Shown here: positions 33,682-42,271 of the stretch, piece after piece
Layout of the letters: each line of letters opens with the position of its first letter
How positions within the stretch are numbered: position 1 is the first letter of the stretch
From: JACOMS01 sp964352785
Lineage (GTDB): Bacteria; Pseudomonadota; Alphaproteobacteria; Caulobacterales; Maricaulaceae
NCBI GenBank assembly: GCA_964352785.1
Contig: CAYGTI010000015.1
Span: 1-64,000, forward strand
DNA: 64,000 nt
Direction of reading: 5' to 3'
Made by a program: the position numbers and the translations under genes
Notes under the pieces: model-generated
The model's database searches: none
What the model was told of the DNA's origin: nothing
What the model saw: the letters and a program-made list of their open reading frames with translations, nothing else

Positions 33682-35072
33682 TCCAGCCACGGGTGTTGCC
33701 CGACTGGCGGCGCGCGCAATTTTAAGGTCTGCCGTTTTGCGGCGCGGCGGGCTTTACGGTTCATAAATGGCTGTTTGAAAAATACGTCTTGATCGGCTGC
33801 AACCGCGTAGCCCTCACTGCGGCGAAGCATAGTCTTTGATGTCACGCTCTTGCGAATTTCCATTTTACGAGTGGCATTAACATACTGCTCGTCGTGCCTA
33901 GATAACTTTTGCGGGCACGCATGACCTGCCTGAGCCGAAATTCCCCTCACCTGCAAGACCGCCCCATCAACAGTTTCACATAATACGGCTGTCGAAGTTT
34001 CGCGGTTTAGGCGGGTCAGACTTACCGGGGAAAAATCTGCATCTAAGCTCACACATGGAGCTACATCATCACTATCCTCATGAGCCGTCTTGGGCGTTGC
34101 CGTTTGCAGCTTTACACGATGCTTAAGCTTTGGTGGGCCATCCGGCAGCTCAAACGGCGGCCAGATAACGCCGTAATCAGCAGCAACGGGGATAAAATCA
34201 CGAACTGGAATGTCTGGCGTAAAGTTAGTTTCAGGCATATCCCCTCGCCTTTTTGCGTTCGGCAAAAAATCAAACTGAGCTGGATTAAGACGAAGCTGTC
34301 TGTGTTTTCCATAGGCCGTCCATCGGGTACGAAGGGCATTGGCGCGGCGCTCGATCCAAAAGGCCGACGTCTCGCGCGGATCATAGCCGAGTTTTTCGGT
34401 TTGTTCTTTGAAGTTGTAGATAGAGGCCGGGCTCTCGCGCCAGCGAAAGGCGGGGGGTGGTCTCTCAACGTCGTCATCCCGGAAAACCGTAGGTTTATCC
34501 GGGACCACGAGAGATAACGCGCCGTCTATTTCAGCATGTGTCACACCCTCTCGAGGTCCCGCGTCAAGCGCGGGATGACAGGCAGGAGGCGTCTCAAATT
34601 CTGTCATTCCGGGCGAAGGCGCAGCCGTAGACCCGGAAGGTCGAGAGGAATTCGATAGTTTGTCGTCAATCTCTCGGCCTTCCGGGTCAAGCCCGGAATG
34701 ACCGCATTGAGTCATCGCCTCCTCCAGCCGGGTCATCGCAAGGTTCACCCGTAGATAAGCCACCAGCGGCCCCAAGAGACCCATGACCATACCCCGAATG
34801 GTTTTCAGCAACCGGGTTTCATCTCGCGCGGTTAACACGATCTTGGCGGCAAACCCGGCGAGCTTGCTGCCCGGCAGGCCGCCGTAAGTGCGAGTCTCGT
34901 CAAAATCAAACTGCACGTAAGTCTTATTCAGGCGGCGCGGGAGTGAGCCGAGCCCGTCGCGCACGTGCAGCGCGGTCAAGTGACTGGCCGGAGCTTTGAC
35001 GATCCAGTCCACCTCCTCCATTTGAGGCCGGAGGGACTCTTTTAAGTCCAATATGGTCGGCGGGTTTTTCAT
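33663..35072 (-). CDS. Unknown protein with in-frame dispersed repeats
   Basis: The 469-residue protein has no signal peptide or known domain. An N-terminal block of about 120 residues (KAPASHLTALHVRDGLG, YVQFDFDETRTYGGLPGSK, LLKTIRGMVMGLLGPL) looks like real, conserved protein. Residues about 124-182 are encoded by dispersed repeats of the GTCATTCCGGG type, giving peptides such as GHSGLDPEGRE, TAAPSPGMT and CHPALDAGPRE. The rest is Pro- and Arg-rich and ends with the basic FMNRKARRAAKRQTLKLRAP. It lies convergent to the amidohydrolase gene with a short overlap. It may be an accessory gene of this lineage; function unknown. Confidence 0.6.
   Translation of the reverse strand: MKNPPTILDLKESLRPQMEEVDWIVKAPASHLTALHVRDGLGSLPRRLNKTYVQFDFDETRTYGGLPGSKLAGFAAKIVLTARDETRLLKTIRGMVMGLLGPLVAYLRVNLAMTRLEEAMTQCGHSGLDPEGREIDDKLSNSSRPSGSTAAPSPGMTEFETPPACHPALDAGPREGVTHAEIDGALSLVVPDKPTVFRDDDVERPPPAFRWRESPASIYNFKEQTEKLGYDPRETSAFWIERRANALRTRWTAYGKHRQLRLNPAQFDFLPNAKRRGDMPETNFTPDIPVRDFIPVAADYGVIWPPFELPDGPPKLKHRVKLQTATPKTAHEDSDDVAPCVSLDADFSPVSLTRLNRETSTAVLCETVDGAVLQVRGISAQAGHACPQKLSRHDEQYVNATRKMEIRKSVTSKTMLRRSEGYAVAADQDVFFKQPFMNRKARRAAKRQTLKLRAPPVGQHPWLDQSSHQ
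34550..34702. repeat. Cluster of dispersed palindromic repeats inside a gene
   Basis: GTCCCGCGTCAAGCGCGGGATGAC-like sequence (34557-34579) forms a hairpin. Then GTCATTCCGGGCGAAGG (from 34603) and its partner ending CAAGCCCGGAATGAC (to 34702) form a long inverted repeat around 34603-34702. Such repeats are widespread between genes in alphaproteobacteria; here they are translated. Confidence 0.8.
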
Positions 35073-35340
35073 GGTAGCAATCTAACCCCGCATATAAAAA
35101 CGAGGAAAAGATTGTTGCAGGGTGCGGGATTACAGGCGAAACAGCGGATTTAAAGTGGGAATAATCGCAACGCCGAGGATGAAAGGTTGACGTCACTATC
35201 AAAACACTCCCGAAATCGGACGATAGCTAAAAGTGTCTTACTTGAGGCGATTTTAAGCCCCTCATTTAATGTCTGCTACGCCAGAATAAGCAATAGAAAG
35301 TAGTGTTATATTGTCAGAATCGGGCAATAAAATTCATCTT
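35073..35340. other. Intergenic region before the GNAT gene
   Basis: Only a weak hairpin (TGAGG/CCTCA around 35243-35264) preceded by AAAAGTGTCTTA is seen. No gene is supported. Confidence 0.4.
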
Positions 35341-35835
35341 ATGAAGATTAGAACTGCTACTCTCGCTGATGCACAAATGCTGACTAAGATATATAATTAT
35401 TATATCCAGAATACTGTGGTGACATTTGAAGAAGACCCAATACTGCCGCACATGATGGAAACTCGTATAGCAGATACTATGAAAGATAGCTTACCTTGGC
35501 TGGTAGCAGAGACATCTACAGGAACGCAAGTAGGATACGCCTATGCCAGCAAATGGAAGGGCCGTTGCGCTTACAGACATTCGGTAGAAACAACTGTTTA
35601 CTTAGCTAAAGACCAAGGCGGTAAAGGTCTGGGTTCACAGCTATATAAAGAACTATTACAGCAACTTTCAGAATCCGGAATTCATGTCGTTATTGGGGGC
35701 ATATCACTCCCCAATCGTCCGAGTGTCTCTTTACATGAGAAATTTGGATTTGAAAAAGCAGGTGAATTCTCACAAGTAGGTTTTAAATTCGGCAAGTGGG
35801 TTGACGTTGGGTATTGGCAAAAAATATTAGACTAA
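35341..35835 (+). CDS. GNAT-family N-acetyltransferase
   Basis: The 164-residue enzyme transfers acetyl from acetyl-CoA to an amine. It has the layout of phosphinothricin/methionine-sulfoximine acetyltransferases: IRTATLADAQMLTKIYNYYI, TVVTFEEDP, YASKWKGRCAYRHSVETTVY, the acetyl-CoA loop DQGGKGLGSQLY, and GISLPNRPSVSLHEKFGFEKAG with the typical WVDVGYWQ end. The true substrate is unknown. I chose ATG 35341; a TTG at 35311 would add ten residues. It is more AT-rich than its neighbours. Its stop codon starts an attC-like hairpin, so it may be a former integron cassette. Confidence 0.88.
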   Translation: MKIRTATLADAQMLTKIYNYYIQNTVVTFEEDPILPHMMETRIADTMKDSLPWLVAETSTGTQVGYAYASKWKGRCAYRHSVETTVYLAKDQGGKGLGSQLYKELLQQLSESGIHVVIGGISLPNRPSVSLHEKFGFEKAGEFSQVGFKFGKWVDVGYWQKILD

Positions 35836-35881
35836 CGTTTGTTACGCCCGCAGAAGCGAGCATTAACTCAAAGATTAGGCG
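35833..35881 (+). repeat. attC-like hairpin at the GNAT stop codon
   Basis: It starts TAACGTTTGTTA at the stop codon, has a CGC-AGAA-GCG tip and returns through TTAACTCAAAGATTAGGC. The outer arms (TTTG..TTA against TAA..CAAA) pair with a small bulge, and the right arm resembles integron attC sites, though the right core reads ATTAGGC instead of GTTAGGC. No integrase gene is in the window. Confidence 0.3.
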
Positions 35882-36122
35882 TTTCTTCAAGCCCTCGCTC
35901 GAGGGATCAATTTTGGGCCCGCGTCCGGGCCGGAGCGGTAATACAATAAACCTTATGTGACAGCGACGTTATAATCGTATCACAGTATATGAAATTCCGC
36001 CCGTAAAGTCGTGGAATGTACCAAAAGCAGATCATATACAGATTATTTACCTTGCGGTTTAACATCATTCTAAGGCTTTTTGTTTATGTGCTGTTTTAAA
36101 TTGTTCAAACGGGGTCACTCAC

Positions 36123-36812
36123 ATGACAAAACGACGCTTTCAACTACCTCTTCTTTTAATTGGCGCGACAGCGCTTATGGGCTCAGCCTGTACCAGTTCA
36201 AGTCCTCATAATTTTGGTGTGGGCGGCGGCTTTGGCACGACGGGCGCGACGCTGGAGGCCAAATATGCGGTCTCAAACCATGTTGTCCTGCGCGGTAATG
36301 TCAATGCCCTTCCCGTCTCCCGTAACGAGAACTTTGACGGCGTGGATTATGAGGCAGATCTTGACATGACGACGTTTGGCGGATTTGCCGATGTCTATCC
36401 GTTCCGAAATAACGGGTTTAATGTCTCAGGCGGTCTCTACGGCGGTGAAAAGTCCGTTGACCTTTTAGGTGTGCCTGACGCCACAACAACGGTTGAGATC
36501 GGCAGCACGACCTATACGGGCGCGCAAATCGGTACCCTGCGCGGCTCTGTCGATTATAGCGAAGCCTCCCCTTATCTCGGTGTCGGTTATGACGGCTTTA
36601 TGAACCACAACCGTCTTTGGAGCTTTAACGCTCGCGCGGGCGTGATGTTTGTCGGAGAGCCCGAGGTCAATTTAACTGCAGAAGGCGGCCTGGTCAGTAT
36701 GCTGCCGAGTGTTCAAGCCGACCTGCAAGCCGAGGCTGATAATTTGCAAGACGAGCTTGATAAATATAAATATTATCCGGTTGTCTCTATTGGGGTCACG
36801 CGCCGCTTTTAA
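36123..36812 (+). CDS. Lipoprotein with outer-membrane beta-barrel look
   Basis: The 229-residue protein has a lipoprotein signal: a basic start, a hydrophobic stretch and the lipobox LMGSAC at residues 18-23. The mature part alternates Gly-rich amphipathic strands (FGVGGGFGTTGATLEAKYAV, GGFADVYPF, SPYLGVGYDGF, FNARAGVMF) and ends VVSIGVTRRF with a terminal Phe, as outer-membrane barrels do. A short helix (residues about 195-215) precedes the last strand. Role unknown; a small barrel of the porin-like or OmpA-barrel kind is likely. A strong terminator follows. Confidence 0.75.
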   Translation: MTKRRFQLPLLLIGATALMGSACTSSSPHNFGVGGGFGTTGATLEAKYAVSNHVVLRGNVNALPVSRNENFDGVDYEADLDMTTFGGFADVYPFRNNGFNVSGGLYGGEKSVDLLGVPDATTTVEIGSTTYTGAQIGTLRGSVDYSEASPYLGVGYDGFMNHNRLWSFNARAGVMFVGEPEVNLTAEGGLVSMLPSVQADLQAEADNLQDELDKYKYYPVVSIGVTRRF

Positions 36813-36841
36813 CACCCCGTTCTTTTATTCAAATATTCAAG

Positions 36842-36870
36842 CCTTCGCTGTTTTTCAGCGGAGGTTTTTT
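36842..36870 (+). terminator. Rho-independent terminator
   Basis: CCTTCGCTG pairs with CAGCGGAGG around five T, followed by TTTTTT. It lies 30 bp after the barrel-type lipoprotein gene. Confidence 0.88.
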
Positions 36871-36968
36871 ACTGTTTACGGATGTCAATCAAGGTCATTC
36901 TGATAAAATCCGCGCGTTAGACTTTTTGATTTCGGAATGCTAGCTCTTAGATATCAAGGGAGATCAGT

Positions 36969-37709
36969 ATGTTATTTCGACGCGTCAAAGAACATGTCAT
37001 AAACGAAAACTGGTTCGCCGTTTTTATCGATTTTGCCATCGTGGTTCTGGGCGTCGTTATTGGCTTTCAAATTACGAATTGGAATACCAACCTTGCGGAT
37101 GTAAAAAACTATAAGTTTGCCGTGGAACGTTACCAAGCTGAAGCGCTCAAGAATCTTGCATCGTTAGAACAAACCGAAGAAGAGTTCGGACTGTTTTTCG
37201 AAATCGTGCCACAAGCCATTGAAATTTTACGTCAATGCGATGACACACCCGAAAACTTTATAACCGTACAAAATGCTCTTAATCGCATAATAGGTACATG
37301 GGGGATAAAATTACAAACACAGGCTTTAAACGAATTGAATTCTTCCCCAAAGCTTTTGGCCCAACAATCCCCCAAGACGAGGCAAAACATGAATATGACC
37401 GCTCATAGGATTGGTCTTCTTAAAAGAGAAGCCATGTTTATTGAGGAGCATCCCTTAAATGTACGCGTAGAATCCAATCCGATTTTAAAACTGGGTGATG
37501 TGACAGAAAGGAGCTTGTCATATAATGGGATCGATTTCTCGCGTAAAAGCAGACAACTCGTTTTATCCGTGCCCCTTTCCGAAGCCTGTCAGAATGACGA
37601 ACTGCTAAAATCATTTTATACGTGGGAAAGATGGCAGAGCATCATGCCGCTTATTGTGACGCGCTTGAAATCCGAAATAGACCAAAGTTTAAAGCACTTA
37701 GAAAGCTAA
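36969..37709 (+). CDS. DUF6090-like single-TM protein
   Basis: The 246-residue protein has one N-terminal membrane segment in the motif WFAVFIDFAIVVLGVVIGFQ followed by ITNWN, which is the hallmark of the DUF6090-type group. The rest is a mostly helical soluble domain, probably periplasmic, with no catalytic motif. Function is unknown for the group. It stands alone and points toward the convergent eno gene. Confidence 0.7.
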   Translation: MLFRRVKEHVINENWFAVFIDFAIVVLGVVIGFQITNWNTNLADVKNYKFAVERYQAEALKNLASLEQTEEEFGLFFEIVPQAIEILRQCDDTPENFITVQNALNRIIGTWGIKLQTQALNELNSSPKLLAQQSPKTRQNMNMTAHRIGLLKREAMFIEEHPLNVRVESNPILKLGDVTERSLSYNGIDFSRKSRQLVLSVPLSEACQNDELLKSFYTWERWQSIMPLIVTRLKSEIDQSLKHLES

Positions 37710-37740
37710 GGGCCGGTAACAATGGTCTATAGAATCAGGC

Positions 37741-39015
37741 TTAAGGCAGGACAGAGCGCCCGGCATAGTGTGCCATATCGCCAAGCTGTTCTTCGATCCG
37801 CAGAAGCTGATTATATTTTGCGAGTCGGTCAGAGCGCGCCAATGAGCCTGTTTTAATCTGGCCGCAATTTGTCGCCACAGCCAAATCAGCAATCGTTGTA
37901 TCCGCTGTCTCGCCGGAGCGGTGTGACATGACGGCTGTAAATCCCGCACGGTGCGCCAGATCAACCGCATCAAGGGTCTCTGATAACGTCCCGATTTGAT
38001 TGACTTTTACAAGAATAGAATTTGCTGCAGCGATTTCAATCCCTTTGGAAAGGCGCTTGGGGTTCGTTACGAATAGATCATCACCCACCAACTGGCAGCG
38101 ATCACCTATAGACGCGGTGAGGCCGCACCATCCGTCCCAGTCATCTTCGTCCATACCGTCCTCAATCGAAATGATCGGATATTTATTGGCAAGGTTTTCG
38201 AGATAGGCCGCGAATTCAGGCGATGAGAGCACTTTACCCTCCCCGTCCAGATGATATTTGCCGTTCTTGTGAAACTCGGTCGAGGCCACGTCCAGCGCGA
38301 GATAGATATCTTCACCGGGCTTGTAACCCGCCGCTTCAATCGCGCTCATAATGTAATCAAGGGCGTTTTCTGATGAGGCCAGCGCCGGCGCGAACCCGCC
38401 TTCATCACCCACATTGGTATTGTGGCCATCGGCTTTTAGCTTGGATTTAAGGGCATGAAAAACTTCCGCGCCCATACGCAAGGCATCTGAAAAGCGCTCT
38501 GCGCCAACTGGCATGATCATGAACTCTTGAACATCAATAGGATTATCCGCATGTGCGCCGCCATTGACGATATTCATCAAAGGTACGGGCAAAACGTGGG
38601 CGTTGGAGCCACCAATATAGCGGTAAAGCGGAGTTTGCTGCGACGCGGCGGCGGCTTTTGCAACAGCCATGGACACGCCAAGCATGGCGTTGGCGCCGAG
38701 ACGGGCTTTATTTTCCGTCCCGTCCAGTTCAATCAGGATTTGGTCAATACCACGCTGATTCTCGGCGTCCAAACCATAGAGCGTATCTGCGATTTCTGTA
38801 TTGACGTTTGAAACGGCTTTCAGGACACCTTTACCGCCGTAACGGCTTTTATCACCGTCGCGAAGCTCAACCGCTTCATGCGCGCCCGTCGAAGCTCCGC
38901 TCGGCACTGCCGCACGGCCAAAAGCTCCATCAGCGAGGCTGACGTCAACTTCAAGCGTTGGGTTCCCCCGGCTATCGAGTATCTCCCGGGCAAAAATTGT
39001 ATCTATTTCTACCAT
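37741..39015 (-). CDS. eno: Enolase
   Basis: The 424-residue enzyme converts 2-phosphoglycerate to phosphoenolpyruvate in glycolysis. Visible motifs are ARE(ILDSRGNPT) near the start, the GASTGAHEAVELRDGD loop, NVGDEGGFAPALASSENA, the Mg2+ ligands in LALDVASTEF, SIEDGMDEDDWDGW and GDDLFVTN, the catalytic Lys in NSILVKVNQIGTL, and SHRSGETADT. Length is normal. A GGAG site precedes ATG 39015. rpmF lies 26 bp upstream on the same strand. Confidence 0.98.
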   Translation of the reverse strand: MVEIDTIFAREILDSRGNPTLEVDVSLADGAFGRAAVPSGASTGAHEAVELRDGDKSRYGGKGVLKAVSNVNTEIADTLYGLDAENQRGIDQILIELDGTENKARLGANAMLGVSMAVAKAAAASQQTPLYRYIGGSNAHVLPVPLMNIVNGGAHADNPIDVQEFMIMPVGAERFSDALRMGAEVFHALKSKLKADGHNTNVGDEGGFAPALASSENALDYIMSAIEAAGYKPGEDIYLALDVASTEFHKNGKYHLDGEGKVLSSPEFAAYLENLANKYPIISIEDGMDEDDWDGWCGLTASIGDRCQLVGDDLFVTNPKRLSKGIEIAAANSILVKVNQIGTLSETLDAVDLAHRAGFTAVMSHRSGETADTTIADLAVATNCGQIKTGSLARSDRLAKYNQLLRIEEQLGDMAHYAGRSVLP

Positions 39016-39041
39016 GGAAAGTCTCCTGTCGGGGGCGTTTG

Positions 39042-39221
39042 CTAGTCTTTGGCGGGGAGGACTTGACGTCCCTTATACATGCCGGATTTCAGATCAACGT
39101 GATGCTGGCGGCGCAGCTCTCCGCTATCTTGGTCTTCGACATAATTGACAGCCGTGAGGCGATCATGGGCGCGGCGCATACCACGGCGTGAATTTGAAAT
39201 TTTACTCTTAGGGACAGCCAT
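39042..39221 (-). CDS. rpmF: 50S ribosomal protein L32
   Basis: The 59-residue basic protein starts MAVPKSKISNSRRGMRRAHD, the standard L32 opening. ATG 39221 is chosen because GGAGG lies just before it; a longer frame to 39266 is open by chance. As in other alphaproteobacteria, this L32 does not carry a clear four-Cys zinc ribbon. It precedes eno, from which it is separated by 26 bp. Confidence 0.95.
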   Translation of the reverse strand: MAVPKSKISNSRRGMRRAHDRLTAVNYVEDQDSGELRRQHHVDLKSGMYKGRQVLPAKD

Positions 39222-39378
39222 CAGGGCCTCCATTTTAATAACAAAGCGGCCACGGGGTCTCCGCATGCCGCCAATTTGACGCGCTGATAACTGATTTGCG
39301 GCGAAGCTGCAAGAGGGGTTTTAAGCAAACACGCGGCTTTTACGCTCATTACACAGCCTATGTAACCGCCTTTGCCGG

Positions 39379-39798
39379 CTAATCAAAGTCCCTGACGCGC
39401 CCGCGCAGTGATTTCGTTTGTCCGCGTTGTGCCTTTTTGACAAGGCGCTTTTCCCTCGAGGCGCGTCCAGGGCGCGTTGGACGCCGGGTGTTTGGTCGAT
39501 ATAAGGCGGATTTTAACAGAACTTTCAACCGCTCAAGAGAGTCGGCTTTGTTGCGGTTTTGTGTGCGGTGGTTTTGGGCTTTGATTACAATCACCCCGCC
39601 ATCCGTGACGCGGCGGTCTGAATAAGCAAGAACACGGTCTTTGGCATAGGGCGGTAGAGACGATGCGGCCACATCAAATCGTAACTGGATTGCACTGGAG
39701 ACTTTGTTGACATTTTGCCCGCCGGGGCCCTGCGCGCGGATCGCGGTAAACTCAATTTGGCTTAACGGCACAGATATGTGGGGCGTTATCCGCAACAT
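39379..39798 (-). CDS. arfB: Ribosome rescue hydrolase ArfB (YaeJ)
   Basis: This codon-independent peptidyl-tRNA hydrolase frees stalled ribosomes. The class I release-factor motif GPGGQNVNKVSSAIQLRFD has the catalytic GGQ, and the basic C-terminal tail (RPTRPGRASREKRLVKKAQR) that enters the empty mRNA channel is present. I chose ATG 39798 (MLRITPHISVPL) because homologues start there; AAGGA lies rather far upstream, and in-frame starts at 39825 and 39852 are possible. About 139 residues is normal. Confidence 0.92.
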   Translation of the reverse strand: MLRITPHISVPLSQIEFTAIRAQGPGGQNVNKVSSAIQLRFDVAASSLPPYAKDRVLAYSDRRVTDGGVIVIKAQNHRTQNRNKADSLERLKVLLKSALYRPNTRRPTRPGRASREKRLVKKAQRGQTKSLRGRVRDFD

Positions 39799-39931
39799 GT
39801 CGTTCTTATCGTCCTTTTTCACCATTGCGCCAATATATTGGGTGTATTTCACGTTCCGGTGTCATTAGAAGGTCATCGGAAAAAGGGAGAAAAAAGCCCA
39901 ACTTCCAATTCAAATTTAACGTGCAATGTAC

Positions 39932-39962
39932 TAGAGCACCGCACGCCGTGCGCAGTGCTCTA
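39932..39962. repeat. Strong imperfect palindrome between genes
   Basis: TAGAGCAC and GTGCTCTA bracket an inner GCAC/GTGC stem. On the plus strand it is followed by ATTTTAT. Both neighbouring genes are on the minus strand, where no T run follows, so it fits a dispersed palindrome better than a terminator. Confidence 0.6.
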
Positions 39963-40024
39963 ATTTTATCATCAAACGACGCGGGCGGGCGCGGCGTGGA
40001 ACCGTTCGCACCTGAACGCTAGCT

Positions 40025-41317
40025 TTAACTCTTTTTACGTGGTGATTTCGACGTGTTTAAAACTGTGACGTTCTCGCTATCCTCAGGAATAGTCAATGTG
40101 GCGTCTTCTTCGACGGGACGAACATCCATATTGAGCATCACCTGCCCACCGGAGACGCCGCCAATAGACGCGTAGCGCTCGAGCTTCTCACGTTGCAACT
40201 GGTTAATCCGGCGCATAGTCTCGAAATCTTCGAGCGTTGCCGCGAATTTTCCGTTAAGTTCTTCAAATTCGATCTTGGACTTGACCAAGGCTGAACTGCT
40301 GCGCTCAACTTCTTCGGATTTTTGGCTGAGGCGTACTTCGAGCGTCTGTGTGCGCTCGCGCTCGTTTGAAAGTTCATTACGCAAAGTGATGAACTCCTGA
40401 TCCAAATGCGACGCCATATTTTCTTTGATGCGCACCTGAGTTTCAAGTTGGTCAATGCGGGTTTTGAGCGCCAGATTTTCTTCCTCGCGGCGCTTGACCG
40501 TGTCGTCAAACACAGTTTTTTGTGTGCGAAGATCATATTTCGTATTTTCAAGGTTGCCAGTGACCTCAACATGTTTGGCCTTCATTTCATTGAAGTCCAA
40601 CCGTAGGTTTTTAAGCTCAACGAGCGTCGCGTCGCTTTGTTTGGACTTACGATCATATTTTGTCGACAATTCTTCGAGGCTGTTTTGCAACTCAACTGTC
40701 TCGCGCGTACGCTGAGCCAATTCCGCTGATTGCTCTTCGAGTGTATCACGGAGCTTTTCAACGGTATCAACGGCATGTTTATATTTATCATCAGTAGAAT
40801 CGCTCCGCATTGTCAGGGTACGGATAGTGCGCTCTTGATCGATCAGTTTTGCATCCTGCGACGTGGCTTCGTCTGCACTTGCGGCAAGACTGGCGCGGGC
40901 GACTTCGAGCTTTTCGCGCGTATCGCCGTGACGGCGTTCCAGATCGTTGAGTTTACTATCCAGCTCGCTTGCCCACGACGCTTTTTGAGCCAGTTTAGAC
41001 TCCAGATCCAAAAGCTTGCGGTTCATGTCTTTGTTTTCGCTCTCAAGGCGGCGAAGCTGCTTTATATCCAGTTCCATCTTGGAGATCAGGCCGTTAAGCG
41101 ACGAAACGCGCTTAGATGCCGCCTGTTGGCGGGAATGGCTTTCTTGTAATTCAGCCGTGAAATCTTCAACAACACGGCGAATTTGTCCCATTTCATCAAC
41201 TTCGGCAGCCGCGGCCGCATCTGCGGCTTCAGAGACTTTCGCGCTCCCGCCATTACTCATGACGCCATTGCTAACTGTGCCCAAATCTAGTGGTTTTGTT
41301 TTACTGAAAAAGCCCAT
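40025..41317 (-). CDS. Coiled-coil rod protein, possibly crescentin-like
   Basis: The roughly 430-residue protein starts MGFFSKTKPLDLG. From about residue 45 to 370 it is almost unbroken heptad-type coiled coil with many Glu, Lys, Arg, Leu and Gln residues. It ends in a non-coiled tail (GGVSGGQVMLNMDVRPVEED) and a basic end. There is no signal peptide or membrane segment. The layout (short head, long segmented rod, tail) recalls crescentin-type bacterial intermediate filaments in this class, but coiled coils give weak homology, so a filament role is only a suggestion. I chose ATG 41317; GTG 41326 is the alternative. Confidence 0.6.
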   Translation of the reverse strand: MGFFSKTKPLDLGTVSNGVMSNGGSAKVSEAADAAAAAEVDEMGQIRRVVEDFTAELQESHSRQQAASKRVSSLNGLISKMELDIKQLRRLESENKDMNRKLLDLESKLAQKASWASELDSKLNDLERRHGDTREKLEVARASLAASADEATSQDAKLIDQERTIRTLTMRSDSTDDKYKHAVDTVEKLRDTLEEQSAELAQRTRETVELQNSLEELSTKYDRKSKQSDATLVELKNLRLDFNEMKAKHVEVTGNLENTKYDLRTQKTVFDDTVKRREEENLALKTRIDQLETQVRIKENMASHLDQEFITLRNELSNERERTQTLEVRLSQKSEEVERSSSALVKSKIEFEELNGKFAATLEDFETMRRINQLQREKLERYASIGGVSGGQVMLNMDVRPVEEDATLTIPEDSENVTVLNTSKSPRKKS

Positions 41318-41519
41318 AAGTCTCACCCTTTAATAACCGCAGAGAGTGGCTGCAAAATGGCAACCGCCGCGCCGTGCCCGAATCAGTAAACGGGCGATAA
41401 GCGCCTACAAGAGTTGCATGCCGCAGCCATTAACCCTTTGTCAAGAGAACGGGTCAGATGCCGTTGTAATTTATGTGAATTACCTGTGCCGTGATAAAAT
41501 TACCACGTTATATAGCCCT

Positions 41520-42269
41520 ATGCAGACCGCTTTTTTGATTCTCGGCGCAGCGTTGATCACAGCTTGCATATCCGGCATATTCGGTATGGCGGGCGGGCTC
41601 ATATTTATGGGCGTCATACTGACATTTATGAGCGTCGAAGCCGCTATGGTCGTTCACGGGACGGTTCAAGGTATGAGCAACTCTTACCGCTCATGGCTGC
41701 TAAAGGACGATATCAGGTGGGATATTTTGGGGTATGAGTTAATCGGCGCTCTGCCCGCCGTCGCTATGCTCGCGCTAGCAGCATTTGTGCCGCAAAAGGG
41801 TGTTTTGTTTATCACGCTTGGGCTCTTGCCGTTTTTGCTATGGCTTCCACGCGGCTGGCTGCAAGGCGACGCTGAAAAACCCCGCGATGCGATGTTTTGT
41901 GGGTTTTTAGTCATGTCACTTAACTTAGTGGCTGGCGTGGCTGGCCCTGCGCTGGATATTTTCTTTGTTAAAACAGCGCTCACGCGCCAACAAATCGTAG
42001 CAACCAAAGCCATCACGATGTTCACAGCACATATGGTCAAAATCGCTTACTTTGGCCTCCCCTTGATTATGCTATCGGGGCTTAGCGAGCTTCCGGCGCT
42101 TTGGATATTAGCTGCAGCTGCGCCCTGCGTGATGATCGGCACGTTTATGGGGACGCGTATTATGCACCGCATGACGGATGTGAGTTTCCGATCTTATACC
42201 AAATATCTCGTTACGATTATCGGCGTGGTTTATTTGCTGCGGGGTGCAACGCTGCTAGGGTGGATGTAG
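41520..42269 (+). CDS. TauE/SafE (TSUP) family permease
   Basis: The 249-residue inner-membrane protein has about eight hydrophobic segments and the two family repeats, opening with ISGIFGMAGGLIFMGVIL and repeating in LNLVAGVAGPALDIFFV. The group exports sulfite, sulfonates or other small anions; the substrate is unknown. I chose ATG 41520 (MQTAFLILGAAL) because the frame upstream to 41346 has no membrane character. The 200-bp gap to the divergent rod-protein gene should hold both promoters. Confidence 0.85.
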   Translation: MQTAFLILGAALITACISGIFGMAGGLIFMGVILTFMSVEAAMVVHGTVQGMSNSYRSWLLKDDIRWDILGYELIGALPAVAMLALAAFVPQKGVLFITLGLLPFLLWLPRGWLQGDAEKPRDAMFCGFLVMSLNLVAGVAGPALDIFFVKTALTRQQIVATKAITMFTAHMVKIAYFGLPLIMLSGLSELPALWILAAAAPCVMIGTFMGTRIMHRMTDVSFRSYTKYLVTIIGVVYLLRGATLLGWM

Positions 42270-42271
42270 AC

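Noticed and set aside
33058..33690. Open frame of 210 codons on the minus strand
   Set aside because: It is antisense to the amidohydrolase domain, whose motifs show the plus strand is coding.
39932..39962. Rho-independent terminator for the rod-protein gene
   Set aside because: The T run is on the plus strand, while the neighbouring genes are on the minus strand.
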